A stretch of DNA of 64,000 nucleotides from Vreelandella piezotolerans (GTDB lineage: Bacteria; Pseudomonadota; Gammaproteobacteria; Pseudomonadales; Halomonadaceae), in assembly GCF_012427705.1 (NCBI RefSeq), contig NZ_CP048602.1, positions 806,001-870,000 of the forward strand, written 5' to 3'. A model generated the notes under the pieces. The model had not been told where the DNA came from, made no database searches, and saw only the letters and a list, made by a program, of their open reading frames with translations. The position numbers and the translations under genes are program-made. Each line of letters starts with the position of its first letter. The first letter of the stretch is position 1. Positions 9,317 through 21,856 of this stretch are shown one piece after another.

Positions 9317-12300
9317 ATGCGCTTAACCTCTATACGTCTCGTTGGGTTCAAGTCCTTTGTCGATCCGGTCACCGTGCCCTTCGATGGCAACATGACGGCC
9401 ATCGTTGGGCCCAACGGCTGCGGTAAATCCAATATTATCGACGCCGTGCGCTGGGTGATGGGGGAGTCCTCCGCCAAAACCCTGCGCGGCGAATCCATGG
9501 CCGACGTTATTTTCAACGGCTCTACCGGGCGTAAGCCGGTAGGGCAGGCTTCTATCGAGCTGAAGTTCGATAACCGCGATGGCGGTATGGGCGGTTTATA
9601 CGCCCAGTACTCAGAAATTGCCGTCAAACGCCTAGTGACCCGGGATGGTCAGTCCAACTACTTCTTCAACGGCCAGAAGTGCCGCCGCCGGGATATCGCC
9701 GACCTGTTCATGGGGACCGGCCTAGGCCCGCGCTCCTACGCCATTATCGGCCAGGGGATGATCTCGCGACTGATCGAAGCGCGCCCCGACGACCTGCGTG
9801 CCACACTCGAAGAAGCCGCGGGGATCTCCAAGTACAAAGAGCGCCGTCGGGAAACCGAAAACCGCATGCGGCGCACCCAGGAGAACCTGGAGCGCCTGGA
9901 CGATATTCGCGAAGAGCTGGATAAACAGCTCGAACGCCTCAAGCGCCAAGCGGAAGCCGCCAAGCGTTACCAAGAGCTCAAACAGCAAGAGTACCGCTTA
10001 AAAGGCGAGTTGGCGCTGCTGCGCGGCCGCACCCTGCGGGCCGAACAGTCTCACCAAGAGAGCCGTGTCCGCGAGCTGGAAATTGCCGTCGAGAAAGACG
10101 TGTTTGGCGTACGTCAGTGCGAAACCCGCCTGGAGCAGGCCCGCGAACAGCACGACGAGCTGGCCGACGTGTTGGACCGCCACCAGCAGCAGTTTTATGA
10201 AACCACCACGCGCATTGCCCGCTTAGAGCAGGATCAAGCCCACCGCCGCAGCCGCGAAGCACAGCTGGCTAACGACATTGCCACCGCCCGACGGGATCTC
10301 GACGAGCAGCGCCAGGTCAGCGAGGGCGACCAAGAGCGGCTCGCGGTGATCGACGAGCGCTTTGAGGAGCTGCTGCCCGAGCACGAAGCGCTGGAAGAGC
10401 AGCTCGAAATGCTCGAGCAGACCCTGGCCGACGCAACGCCAGCGCTGGAAGCCGCCGAACAGCAGTGGGCCGACGCCGAAAACCGCTGGCGTGAGGCCAG
10501 CCGCGATGCCGACCGTAGCCAAGACCAACTGCGTGATTTAGAGCAGCGTATTGCCCGTTTGCAGGCTGAGGGGCAACGCCGCCGCCAGCAGCGCGGCGAG
10601 CTGGCCGACATGACTGCGCTACAAAACGAGCACGCCGAATACCAAGCCCGCCTGGAAGAAGCCGACCAACGTGCCGACGCCTTCCAAGTGGAGCGAGAAC
10701 AGTGGCAGCAGCGCTACAGCGATGCCAAAAGCGCCTACCAGCAAGCGGTAACCTCCCGCGACGAGCAACGCGCTGCGCTTAGCCAGCAGCAGGGTGAACT
10801 TGCTTCGCTGCAGGCGCTGATGGATGCCGCCCTGGCCGATCACGACCCTCAGCTAAGCGAAACACTTGCCGCTCATGGCCTTGCTGATGCCCCCCGCTTG
10901 GGTGAAGCCATTTCGGTCAGCCAAGGCTGGGAGCGGGTTATTTCCTGGCTACTCGCCCCTTGGTTAAACGCCCGACTGGTAGCCGCCCATCAGCTAAACG
11001 CGCTGCCCGAAGCGCTGGCGACAGAGTGGTGCTTGATTGATCAAGCGTCGCCTTCCACAGCCACGGCGGGCGCAGGCCATCGCCTCAGCGATTTGGTGAA
11101 AGGCGCGGGCGCGCTAACGGAGTGGTTGGCGAGTATTCACTATGTTGATACTGCTGACGCGGCGGAAGCGTTGTTGCCTACGCTTGCTCCCGGTGAGAGT
11201 GTGGTTAGCCAAGACGGCGTATGGCGCGGTCGCGGTTGGCTGCATCAGCAATCCAATGGCGAAGGCGTCGATGCGCTACTGGTGACGCGTCGTCGCTTTG
11301 AGGAGCTGGCCGCAGAGCGTGAGCGGGCGGAAGAGGCGCTGGCGCTCTTGGATGAACAGTGCGAAGCCGCCAACGAGACGATTGAAACGTTAGAACTGAC
11401 CCGTGAGCAGCAGGCGGAGCAGGAGCGCGACCACGCCGCCACCCGCCAACAGCTAGCGGTGCAAGAGCAGCGGCTTGCCCAACGCCTTGAGCATCTCTCC
11501 AGCCGCGCCATGGAGCTGGACGACGAACTGGCGCAACTGCAAGAAGATGAGGCGGAGTTAACGCTTACTTTAGAAGAGCAGCGCGCTCGTTGGCACACGG
11601 CCATGGAGCAACTGGAAACCGCCGCAGAAGCCCGCGAAACCAGCGCCGAACAGCGCCACCGCCAGCGTGAGCAGCGCGAGCAGCTCAACCAACAGTATGC
11701 CCCGCTCAAAGCGCGTCAGCAGGCGTTGGCCCTGGAGCGTGAGCGCTTAAAAGCCGAGCGCGACAGCCTGCGCGCTCAGGAGGCCCGTTCAAGCGATACC
11801 GAAGAGCGCCTCTCGCTGCGTATTGCCGAGTTGGAAGAGTCTCGCGAAATGCTGGTCGAGCCCGACGAGCTGGCCGCTGAGGAGCTCGAAGAGCTGCTTC
11901 ACCAGCGCGAACAGCAGGAGCGGCGGCTCAACGAGACGCGCCAGCAAGCTCAAACCTTGGCCGAGCAGCTGCGTAACGACGAACTAGCCCGCCAGCAGCA
12001 TGAGCGCAATCTGGAACAGAGCCGCGAACAGCTCCAGCAGCGCCGTATGGAGGTGCAGGCGCTGGCGCTCAAAGCCGCCACCCAGGATGAGCAGTTAGCA
12101 GAACTAGGCCACGATGCCGATGCGCTCGCCAGCACGCTGCCCAGCGATGCCAGTGAGCCAGCGTGGCAAGAGCGCTTGGAGAGCACCTCGGAAAAGATCC
12201 GCCGACTGGGGGCGATCAACCTCGCCGCGATCGAGGAGTACGACCAGCAGGCCGAGCGGCGTAATTACCTCGAAGCCCAGCATGCCGAGCTTTCCGAAGC

Positions 12301-12817
12301 GCTCGACACGCTGGAGCGGGCGATCAAACGGATTGACCAAGAGACCCGCGTGCGTTTCCGGGAAACGTTCGATCAGGTGAATAACGGGTTGCAAACCCTC
12401 TTTCCTCGCGTATTTGGCGGTGGGGCGGCGTGGTTGACGCTCACCGGTGACGATTTATTGGAAACCGGCGTGGCCATCATGGCTCGCCCGCCGGGCAAGA
12501 AGAACAGCACCATTCACTTGCTGTCAGGGGGCGAGAAAGCGCTGACCGCGCTGTCGCTGGTGTTTGCCATCTTCCAGCTCAATCCAGCCCCGTTTTGTAT
12601 GCTGGACGAAGTCGATGCGCCACTGGATGACGCCAACGTGGGCCGCTACGCCAAGCTCGTTAAAGAGATGTCGGAAAGCGTGCAGTTCATCTACATCACT
12701 CATAACAAGATCGCCATGGAGGCTGCCGAGCGCCTGATGGGGGTCACCATGCAAGAGCCTGGTGTCTCACGGCTGGTGTCCGTGGGGATCGATGAAGCGG
12801 CAGAACTGGTCGAGTAG
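9317..12817 (+). CDS. smc: Chromosome segregation protein SMC
   Basis: 1166-residue structural maintenance of chromosomes ATPase. The N-terminal head has Walker A GPNGCGKS at 31-38. Long Gln/Glu/Arg-rich coiled coils (about 165-500 and 660-1000) surround a hinge (about 510-640). The C-terminal head has LLSGGEKALTALSL near residue 1069 and Walker B FCMLDEVDAPLDD near 1093. scpA and scpB are not in this window. The ccmI-smc spacing of 33 bases could allow read-through. Confidence 0.97.
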   Translation: MRLTSIRLVGFKSFVDPVTVPFDGNMTAIVGPNGCGKSNIIDAVRWVMGESSAKTLRGESMADVIFNGSTGRKPVGQASIELKFDNRDGGMGGLYAQYSEIAVKRLVTRDGQSNYFFNGQKCRRRDIADLFMGTGLGPRSYAIIGQGMISRLIEARPDDLRATLEEAAGISKYKERRRETENRMRRTQENLERLDDIREELDKQLERLKRQAEAAKRYQELKQQEYRLKGELALLRGRTLRAEQSHQESRVRELEIAVEKDVFGVRQCETRLEQAREQHDELADVLDRHQQQFYETTTRIARLEQDQAHRRSREAQLANDIATARRDLDEQRQVSEGDQERLAVIDERFEELLPEHEALEEQLEMLEQTLADATPALEAAEQQWADAENRWREASRDADRSQDQLRDLEQRIARLQAEGQRRRQQRGELADMTALQNEHAEYQARLEEADQRADAFQVEREQWQQRYSDAKSAYQQAVTSRDEQRAALSQQQGELASLQALMDAALADHDPQLSETLAAHGLADAPRLGEAISVSQGWERVISWLLAPWLNARLVAAHQLNALPEALATEWCLIDQASPSTATAGAGHRLSDLVKGAGALTEWLASIHYVDTADAAEALLPTLAPGESVVSQDGVWRGRGWLHQQSNGEGVDALLVTRRRFEELAAERERAEEALALLDEQCEAANETIETLELTREQQAEQERDHAATRQQLAVQEQRLAQRLEHLSSRAMELDDELAQLQEDEAELTLTLEEQRARWHTAMEQLETAAEARETSAEQRHRQREQREQLNQQYAPLKARQQALALERERLKAERDSLRAQEARSSDTEERLSLRIAELEESREMLVEPDELAAEELEELLHQREQQERRLNETRQQAQTLAEQLRNDELARQQHERNLEQSREQLQQRRMEVQALALKAATQDEQLAELGHDADALASTLPSDASEPAWQERLESTSEKIRRLGAINLAAIEEYDQQAERRNYLEAQHAELSEALDTLERAIKRIDQETRVRFRETFDQVNNGLQTLFPRVFGGGAAWLTLTGDDLLETGVAIMARPPGKKNSTIHLLSGGEKALTALSLVFAIFQLNPAPFCMLDEVDAPLDDANVGRYAKLVKEMSESVQFIYITHNKIAMEAAERLMGVTMQEPGVSRLVSVGIDEAAELVE

Positions 12818-13408
12818 GGCCATGGTTCGAGACGATGTTGGGCGCGGTTTCCCAAGAGTTTCCTTATTTGCTCGTGTCATGTGCCGAGCGCTGCTGGTCA
12901 GCGTTTGATAACACCCAGCGTTGATCAGGTCGTTGACAATTAAATCTTTTAATAACAATGGGTTGCTGACAATGAGCCTGGGCGGCTCGAGGTGGGAGTA
13001 GGCGCCCGCATGAAAGCGTTATTGTTACGTTTCGTCTGCCTAGCCTGCCGTCGAAAGCGCAAAGGATTAATAAGAAACTAGCGATAGTGAATAACATTCA
13101 CTAGCATAACGTTTAAATAGAGTGATTGAAGCAGGTAATGGCTTCCCCTTGCAGGGTGTGTTCAAACACTATTTAAAGAGATGAAATAACGCGATGGGCA
13201 CTTTTGCTGGTTGATAAGGTCGAAAAATTCGCCTAAAAAACGTTCATAGCGGCTCAAACGTGTGAAAATCAGCAAAAATTGGCTCTTTTCGTAGCAACCG
13301 CGCTATGCTTGGTGCTAAATATCGATTTATAAGAAGGTTCCCATATTCTGGCGCAGTGCCGCGCACTGTGCCCTAGTAACCGGTTAGATGACCCATGGAA
13401 TGCTCGAC
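12818..13408 (+). other. Long intergenic region between smc and zipA
   Basis: About 590 bases, visibly more AT-rich than the flanking genes, with no convincing gene. It holds a 19-base dyad at 13085-13103 (8-base perfect arms, 3-base centre) and an ATTAAA-N3-TTTAAT dyad near 12939-12953. Weak candidate promoter elements for zipA lie around 13280-13310. No hairpin with a T-run was seen after smc. Confidence 0.6.
13085..13103. repeat. 19-base dyad, operator-like
   Basis: TAGTGAAT and ATTCACTA are exact inverted arms around AAC. The short centre resembles operator dyads more than a terminator. No regulator gene is adjacent. Confidence 0.5.
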
Positions 13409-15151
13409 ATGGAATTAAGAGAGTGGTTAATCATTCTAGGACTGGCACTGGTTTCGCTAATCGTTGTCGACGGTGTGCGTAGGCTCCAGCGTCAGCGTCG
13501 TGTGCCCCGGCTAGACCAAGCGGTAAAAGATTTGCCTACCGCGAAGTTGGAAGAGTTAGACGACGAGGCGAAAGAAGCCGAGATCAATTGGGAGCTGCCC
13601 AACGGCGGTGCTCGGGTCGTTAAACCCGCCGACTATAGCGGGCTGGGACAAAAGCCCAAGCTCAAACGCCAAGAGCACCCTGGCCCTTCCAAAGTGCTGT
13701 CGGATTTCCGTCGTTCGTTCAGTAAACCCTCTAGTAAAACCACGTCTCGTCCCGAGCCTGCTGCCCCCGGGCCTGCCGAACGGCACGCGGCAGCTCAAGA
13801 AGTGAAACCAGAGCTCCGTCGCGAGCCGAGTGTGTTTGCCAAAGACGACGCAGAGGTAACGGCACCCCCACCGTCTGTGTCTGTCGATGCAGAGCCGACC
13901 CAGCCAATGCCTGCGGCGACTCAGCCAACGCCTGCGGCAACGCCTGACCCCGTCAAGGCCTCCAGCAGCGCACCTGCCATGAGCGCTTCGGCCGAAGAAG
14001 AGCCCGCTGTAACGGCATCGGCCGATGAGCTGCCAACCACTCAGCCTGACATGCCTAAGACGGCCGAAGCGCCCACAGCGAAAGAAGCCGCTGACGATGA
14101 GCCGACACCGACTCCCGATCCTGAACCGGTGCTGCGCGCTGAGCCAGAGGACGCCGTTTTTGCCAAGCACGCCGCTGACGCTCCCAAACGTCGGCAACTG
14201 CGTGATGAGACCGTTGGCGACCGTGAGCTGGACGACGAAATCGACGAGTACCGCTTGGTCGATTTCGAAGGTATTGGACGCTCGTTCAAACGCCGCATCA
14301 TTGAGCGCCGTAAAGAGAGAGCGATCAAAAAGGCCGAGAAAGCCAAACGCGCCGAAGCATTAGCCAAGCAGAAGGCCGAGCGTAAAGCGCTGGAAGCCGA
14401 ACAGCGCCGTGAAGCCAAGCAGGCTGCTGAAGCGGAAAAAGCACGTATCGCACAAGAGAAGGCTCAAGCCCGAGAGGCCGCTGCCTATGAAGCAGCCGCC
14501 AAACAGGAGGTCCCACAGTCGGCGCCCGTATGGGATGAGTATGAGGACAGCGCACGACATTACGATGAGCATTACCAAGGCGTCGATGACGAGCTGGAAA
14601 CGACCTACGCTACACAAGATAACGTGGTGCGCGCCCATCCGACCTTGGAAAAAGCGCTACGTCACGATGTGAACGGCGAGCACGCCAAAGAGACGTTGGC
14701 CAATGCCGACGAGATGGTGGTGATCAGCGTTCTTTCCCGTGACCCGGACGGGTTCGATGGCGGTAAGTTGCTCGAACTCATCATGGCATGCGGGCTGCGC
14801 TATAGCCGTACCATGGGCGTATTTCACCGTTTCGAAACGGAAAGCCCAGACAGCGAGCTGCAGTTCTCCATGGTCAACGTGCTCAAGCCCGGCACGTTCC
14901 CCATCGAAGAGATGGACGAGTTCGTGACACCCGGTATTACGTTCCTAATGCCGCTACCCGGCGCGGTGGATAGCTCTGCCGCCTTCGAGGCGATGGTCGA
15001 GACCGCCATGGTCGTCGTTCGACATATGGGCGGTGAATTGAAAGACGAAAACCGTAGCGTGATGACGGCACAAACCATCGAGTTTGCCCGTCAGCGGGTG
15101 CATGAATTCGAACGTCGTCACCGTTTGCATCGCCAACTGCAGGCGCGTTAA
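13409..15151 (+). CDS. zipA: Cell division protein ZipA
   Basis: 580-residue division protein that tethers FtsZ to the inner membrane. One N-terminal helix (about 5-22, WLIILGLALVSLIVVDGV) is followed by a very long charged, Pro/Ala-rich linker. The linker includes an extended Lys/Ala/Glu helix (about 300-370). The C-terminal FtsZ-binding domain spans about 435-575 (DEMVVISVLSRDPDGFDGG, AQTIEFARQRVHEFE). ATG 13409 puts the helix at the N-terminus as in other ZipA proteins; an in-frame ATG at 13388 is the alternative. The linker makes this protein much longer than the roughly 330 residues of E. coli ZipA. Confidence 0.92.
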   Translation: MELREWLIILGLALVSLIVVDGVRRLQRQRRVPRLDQAVKDLPTAKLEELDDEAKEAEINWELPNGGARVVKPADYSGLGQKPKLKRQEHPGPSKVLSDFRRSFSKPSSKTTSRPEPAAPGPAERHAAAQEVKPELRREPSVFAKDDAEVTAPPPSVSVDAEPTQPMPAATQPTPAATPDPVKASSSAPAMSASAEEEPAVTASADELPTTQPDMPKTAEAPTAKEAADDEPTPTPDPEPVLRAEPEDAVFAKHAADAPKRRQLRDETVGDRELDDEIDEYRLVDFEGIGRSFKRRIIERRKERAIKKAEKAKRAEALAKQKAERKALEAEQRREAKQAAEAEKARIAQEKAQAREAAAYEAAAKQEVPQSAPVWDEYEDSARHYDEHYQGVDDELETTYATQDNVVRAHPTLEKALRHDVNGEHAKETLANADEMVVISVLSRDPDGFDGGKLLELIMACGLRYSRTMGVFHRFETESPDSELQFSMVNVLKPGTFPIEEMDEFVTPGITFLMPLPGAVDSSAAFEAMVETAMVVVRHMGGELKDENRSVMTAQTIEFARQRVHEFERRHRLHRQLQAR

Positions 15152-15167
15152 CCGCCACACTGCGCTG

Positions 15168-15201
15168 ACACCCGCCTTCTTCTGGAAGGCGGGTGTTTTT
15201 G
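15168..15201 (+). terminator. Intrinsic terminator after zipA
   Basis: A 12-base perfect stem (15168-15179 with 15185-15196), 5-base loop and following T-run. ligA therefore probably has its own promoter within the next 40 bases. Confidence 0.88.
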
Positions 15202-15239
15202 TTACTGAATACCCGTTTATCTGTCTTCGGAATTTCTGA

Positions 15240-17538
<2,299 letters not shown>

Positions 17539-17545
<7 letters not shown>

Positions 17546-19572
17546 GCCCGCACCAGCGCGGTGATCAGCCGCCGCCCCGGATGAAGATGGTCCACCAGCG
17601 GCTGCTCGACGGGTAGCGGCTCATCGCAAAGGCGCGATGCAATGACTTCCGCACATAGCGGCGCGCTGGCCAGTCCTCGGGAGCCATGCGCGGTGGATAT
17701 CCACAGCCCTGGGTAGTGTTCACCGGGGATGGACGGCACTTTCGAGGCATCCTTGCGCAGCACGGCATAGTCCCTCTGCCATGCCGCCGCGTTGGGCACC
17801 GGCCCCGCGTATGGGGTTTTATCGGGGCTGGCGGCCCGCACCGCAGCCCGGCCTTCCAGCGACTCTGGGCGTAATGAAATGCCGGAAGCCTCAAGCGCGG
17901 CCACCCACTCTGGCAGCGCCTGGCGCAGTTCGTCGATATTGCGCTGGTGCTCTTTGTCGATGACGTGGCTCGTCGCGTCGTTGGGAACGAAGCTTGCACC
18001 AAAGGTCAGTACGTTCTCGATGGACGGCGATACGTAGCCTCCCGCGCACACCACTTTATCCGGTGTCTGGGTGCCTTCTGGCAGCGTTAGCTCGCTGACC
18101 TGGCCCCGAACCTGCTGCAGCGACAATTCGGCGGTTTGGGTAAACCGATTGGCCAGCGACGCCGTGGCGATCACCACGTGGTCGGCCTGTAGCCTCTCTC
18201 CATTGGCCAGCGCGACCTGCCATCTCGGTGTCTGTTCCGATGTCTGTGCCAGCCCGGTGACGTCGCCCTGCTGCACGGTAATGCGGGGGTGGTGCAACCA
18301 CTGCTCGCAAAGCCGTTTTGGCCGTGCCCATCCCGCTTGTGGGTAGTAGAGCCCCTGGGAGGCCGAGACCGGCACGCCCGCCAGCTCGCTGAGTGTGGTG
18401 TCGGTGTGTGCCGACACGACGGAGGCGGGCAGCGGGTGATGGGCCATGAAGCGGCGTTGGCGCGTGGCCTCTTTATCGCTGAGCGCCAGCTGCACGACGC
18501 CGCACGGCTGCCAAAGCGGCGGCTCCTGTGGATGAGCCGCCGCCAGCTGTCCAAACTGGCGCTGGCTATACAGAAGTCCCGCTAAATAGAACCGGCTCTG
18601 CAGGTTGGTATCTACCGCCAGCTTCACATAGAGCGCCCCCTGGCGGTTGCCGGAGCCGCCTGCGCCTGGTGCGTCGCGCTCGATGACCGTCACCCGTTTG
18701 CCGCGCTTGGCCAACGCCGCCGCCACGCTGCTTCCCGCCAGGCCCGCGCCGATCACCACCACATGGTGCGCGTCGCGGTGAGTGGGGGGCATGAACCAGG
18801 GCGTTGCGCTGCGCCGCGCATCGGTTGGGGGTGTTTCAATGCCACCAGCCAGCATCTCTCGCTTGCGGCCAAACCCCGGTACTTTCTGCCAGTGAAAGCC
18901 CGCCGCTTTCAGGCCGCGCTTGACGATGCCCGCGCAGGTAAAGGTGGCGAACGTCGCCCCCGGGCGAGACCGGGCGGCCATGGCCTCGAACAACTCGGGT
19001 TGCCACATATCCGGGTTTTTCGAGGGTGCAAAGCCATCGAGAAACCAGGCATCCACTTGGCCGTCCAGCAGGTTGAGCCGTTCGGTGGTGTCGCCAAAGT
19101 GAAGGTCGAGGGTGACACGCTCGCTTAAATGTAAGCGGTGAATACCGCTGACCGCGTCAGGCCAGAGGGCACATAGCACCTGTGAATAACTCGCCAACGA
19201 GGGCCAGGCGCTGAGCGCGCGCGTCAACGCTTCCCGGCTTAACGGAAATTTTTCTGTGGATAACAGGTGCAGTCGCGCGTCGGCTGGAGCGTTCTGCTCG
19301 AAACAGGCCCACGCACAGAGCATATTGAGGCCAGTGCCAAAGCCCGTTTCGCCGATCACGAACGCCCGCGATGCCTGCCACGCCGCAAAGCGCTCTGGCA
19401 GCCGGTTCGCTCCCAAAAACACGTGCTCGGTTTCGGCACGGCCATCCTCACGGGAAAAATAGACGTCGTCGAAGGCGTCCGAGTGGGGTGATGTGTCGTT
19501 CCAAGTGAGCTGTGGGGCGCTCAATGCCGCCAGTGGCGGCAGGGTGGGAGCTTGAGCAGGGCGTTGTGTCAC
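17539..19572 (-). CDS. mnmC: Bifunctional tRNA mnm5s2U biosynthesis protein MnmC
   Basis: 677-residue fusion that finishes 5-methylaminomethyl-2-thiouridine at the wobble base of tRNA. The N-terminal MnmD methyltransferase half (about 1-250) has VFLGANRLPERF, the SAM loop FVIGETGFGTGLNML and DAWFLDGFAPSKNPDMW. The C-terminal oxidoreductase half begins with the FAD-binding VVVIGAGLAGSSVAAALA (about 273-290). It ends with the segment STAHGSRGLASAPL. Both halves appear intact. It is convergent with and slightly overlaps the YheU-like gene. Confidence 0.96.
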
Positions 19573-19655
19573 GCGGGCATCCGTGGGTAATGAATGGCTG
19601 GTTAAAAAATGATCAATTTGTTCATCGGGGCGCTATCTCTGGCTTATAGAAAAGC

Positions 19656-19709
19656 GTCCGCCGGGTTTTCACAGAGTTTTCCACAGGCTCTGTGAAAAAG
19701 CGGGCGGAC
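19656..19709 (-). terminator. Long hairpin between yciI and mnmC
   Basis: Arms of 21 and 22 bases (19656-19676, 19688-19709) pair almost completely around an 11-base loop. On the minus strand a short T-run (gcttttc) follows, so it may end yciI transcription or attenuate mnmC. The stem is longer than a usual terminator. Confidence 0.55.
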
Positions 19710-19731
19710 CCTCCATACTCGCCCCAAAGCG

Positions 19732-20031
19732 TCAAGGCAAAACTTTTTTGAATGGCTTAACAATTACCTTGGCATAGACCCCAGCGATGATGTAAGGATC
19801 GGCGTCTGCCCATGCCTGCGCCTCTTCTAAACTGTCGAATTCCGCCACGACCAAGCTGCCGCTAAAGCCTGCATCGCCGGGGTTATCGGCATCGATGGCG
19901 GGATGTGGGCCTGCCAAAATGAGCCGCCCCTCGTCGCGCAGTGCTTCCAGACGCGCAAGGTGGTCAGGGCGAGCCGCCAGGCGGCGTTCTAGGCTGTTGG
20001 CAACGTCTTCGCTGATAATGGCATAAAGCAT
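19732..20031 (-). CDS. yciI: YciI-family protein
   Basis: 99-residue ferredoxin-fold protein of the YciI family. [18 protein letters not shown] opens the protein, [18 protein letters not shown] holds the conserved histidine, and [18 protein letters not shown] closes the fold. Family members are small cytosolic proteins of mostly unknown catalytic role. It is divergent from the PHP-domain gene, as in several gammaproteobacteria where yciI, yciV and yciO cluster. Confidence 0.9.
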   Translation of the reverse strand: MLYAIISEDVANSLERRLAARPDHLARLEALRDEGRLILAGPHPAIDADNPGDAGFSGSLVVAEFDSLEEAQAWADADPYIIAGVYAKVIVKPFKKVLP

Positions 20032-20171
20032 GGGTATAACTCCTTGAAGGCAGGGGACGTGGCGACGTTGTCGTCAAGGTCAATACATTGACCGCACCCC
20101 GGTTAGCGCGCACCATGGCGAGCCTGTTCGTGTTGTACACGCCTATTCTGACAAACTCGCCACACGGCGTC

Positions 20172-21119
20172 ATGCTAATGCCCCTACTTCCTAATGCTCT
20201 TGCGACGGCACTGCCCGCCGCCTTCGAAGCCGACCAGCGTTACACGGTAGATTTGCACATGCACTCGACCGCTTCCGATGGTGCGCTCTCGCCTACCGAG
20301 CTGGTCGCGCTGTGTGCCGAACGCGGTGTCACCCACCTCTCCTTGACCGACCACGACACCATGGCGGGGGTGGCGGAAGCGAGCATCGCCGCCCAGCAGC
20401 AGGGGCTCTGCCTAGTGCCTGGGTGCGAGTTGTCCACTCGCTGGCAGGGCATCGGCATCCATGTGGTTGCGCTGATGCCAGGCGGCTTGCAGGGGCCGAT
20501 GGTCGAGGGGTTGGAGCGCCAGCGCGACGCGCGCATCCAGCGTGCCGACGTGATCGCCGCAAGATTAGAAAAGATGGGGCTGCCCAATGCGCTGGAAAAA
20601 GCCCGCGCCCAGGCGGGCAGCGATCGCCCGCTCGGGCGGCCCGATTTTGCCCGGGCGCTAGTGGCGGAAGGCGTGGTGGCCGACTGGGCCGGCGCGTTCA
20701 AACGTTATCTAGGCAGCGGAAAGAAGGGCGATGTTAAAGCCCACTGGCCGGAGATCAGCGAAGTGGTGGGTTGGGTCGTGGCGTCTGGCGGGGTGGCCGT
20801 GCTGGCTCATCCGCTACGCTACGGGCTCACTCGGCGGAAACGCGGTCTGCTAATGGATAGCTTCATGGACGCCGGAGGCCAAGGGGTGGAGCTAGTGAGC
20901 GGACAGCAAAACCCGGACACCACCCGCGACCTTGCGCGCCAGCTCGTCGAACGCGAGCTATACGCCTCACTGGGTAGCGACTTCCACTTTCCCGGCAGCC
21001 ATGCCGCCCCCGGCAGCATGAGCCCGGTACCCCGTACCGCCGCGCCGCCGATTTGGCAGCATCCTCGCTTGGCTCATCTGCGCGATGCCCCCAGTGGCAT
21101 GCTGGCCCGTGGGTGTTAA
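20172..21119 (+). CDS. rnm: PHP-domain RNase AM / 3',5'-nucleotide bisphosphate phosphatase
   Basis: About 315-residue PHP-domain metal-dependent phosphoesterase of the YciV/RNase AM family, which trims rRNA 5' ends and dephosphorylates pAp-type nucleotides. Metal ligands are visible in DLHMHSTASDG, SLTDHDTMAG, LVPGCELST, VAVLAHPLRYG and LGSDFHFPG. The start is uncertain: ATG 20172 or 20178 gives a family-like N-terminus, while upstream TTG 20088 or ATG 20115 would add residues without similarity. No strong ribosome binding site marks any of them. yciO follows on the same strand. Confidence 0.9.
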   Translation: MLMPLLPNALATALPAAFEADQRYTVDLHMHSTASDGALSPTELVALCAERGVTHLSLTDHDTMAGVAEASIAAQQQGLCLVPGCELSTRWQGIGIHVVALMPGGLQGPMVEGLERQRDARIQRADVIAARLEKMGLPNALEKARAQAGSDRPLGRPDFARALVAEGVVADWAGAFKRYLGSGKKGDVKAHWPEISEVVGWVVASGGVAVLAHPLRYGLTRRKRGLLMDSFMDAGGQGVELVSGQQNPDTTRDLARQLVERELYASLGSDFHFPGSHAAPGSMSPVPRTAAPPIWQHPRLAHLRDAPSGMLARGC

Positions 21120-21178
21120 GCGGTTGAATCAGCTACGCTGAAGAGAACACTCTCACCTCTGCCGACTAGGAGTCATCG

Positions 21179-21808
21179 ATGAGCCAGTACTTTCAGATAC
21201 ATCCGGAAAACCCGCAAAAGCGGCTGATCGATCAAGCCACCGAGATCATTCGCAAAGGCGGCGTGGTGGCGTACCCCACGGACTCGGGCTATGCGCTGGG
21301 TTGCCATCTAGGCGAAAAAAAAGCCATCGAGAAAATCAAATGGCTGCGCTCGCTGGATGACAAGCACAACTTTACCCTGGTGTGTTCGGACCTGTCCGAA
21401 ATAGGTACTTACGCCAAGGTGGATAACGCCGTATTTAGACTGCTAAAGGCCCATACCCCGGGCCCTTACACCTACATTCTCGATGCCACCACCGAGGTGC
21501 CGCGCCTATTGCTGCATCCCAAGCGCCGCTCCATCGGCGTACGGGTGCCCGACCACCGAATTACCCACGCGCTGCTCGACGCGCTGGGTGAGCCGCTGAT
21601 GAGTGTGACGCTCATTCCTGTGAGTGAGGCGCTGCCGATGAGCGACCCCGAGGAGATCCGCGACCGCTATGGGGCTCATCTGGATTTGATTATCGACGGC
21701 GGTGCTTGCCACCTCGACCCCACCAGCGTGATCGACCTGCGCGAACTGCCGCCAAAAATCGTGCGGGAAGGGCGTGGCGACATCACCCCGTTTCAAGACG
21801 GATACTAA
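21179..21808 (+). CDS. yciO: YciO/YrdC/Sua5-family protein
   Basis: 209-residue protein of the Sua5/YrdC fold. The nucleotide and RNA-binding core is seen in GGVVAYPTDSGYALGCHL, KHTFTL-like KHNFTLVCSDLSEI, and RRSIGVRVPDHRITHALL. The C-terminus REGRGDITPFQDGY is typical of YciO rather than TsaC. Members resemble threonylcarbamoyl-AMP synthase but YciO's in vivo role is less certain. GGAG lies just upstream of the ATG. Confidence 0.92.
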   Translation: MSQYFQIHPENPQKRLIDQATEIIRKGGVVAYPTDSGYALGCHLGEKKAIEKIKWLRSLDDKHNFTLVCSDLSEIGTYAKVDNAVFRLLKAHTPGPYTYILDATTEVPRLLLHPKRRSIGVRVPDHRITHALLDALGEPLMSVTLIPVSEALPMSDPEEIRDRYGAHLDLIIDGGACHLDPTSVIDLRELPPKIVREGRGDITPFQDGY

Positions 21809-21821
21809 ACGTGTCGTACGA

Positions 21822-21846
21822 CGGGGGCGCTTGGCGCCCCCGTTTC
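21822..21846. terminator. Terminator between yciO and the channel gene
   Basis: Perfect 9-base GC stem (21822-21830 with 21834-21842), 3-base loop, then TTT. It lies between convergent genes. Confidence 0.75.
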
Positions 21847-21856
21847 CGCATGAGCG

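Noticed and set aside
13010..13081. 23-codon cysteine-containing frame in the smc-zipA gap
   Set aside because: The ribosome site is poorly spaced (about 11 bases) and there is no other support.
19677..19685. TTTTCCACA resembling a DnaA box in the hairpin loop
   Set aside because: A single one-mismatch site with no cluster; not evidence for an origin.
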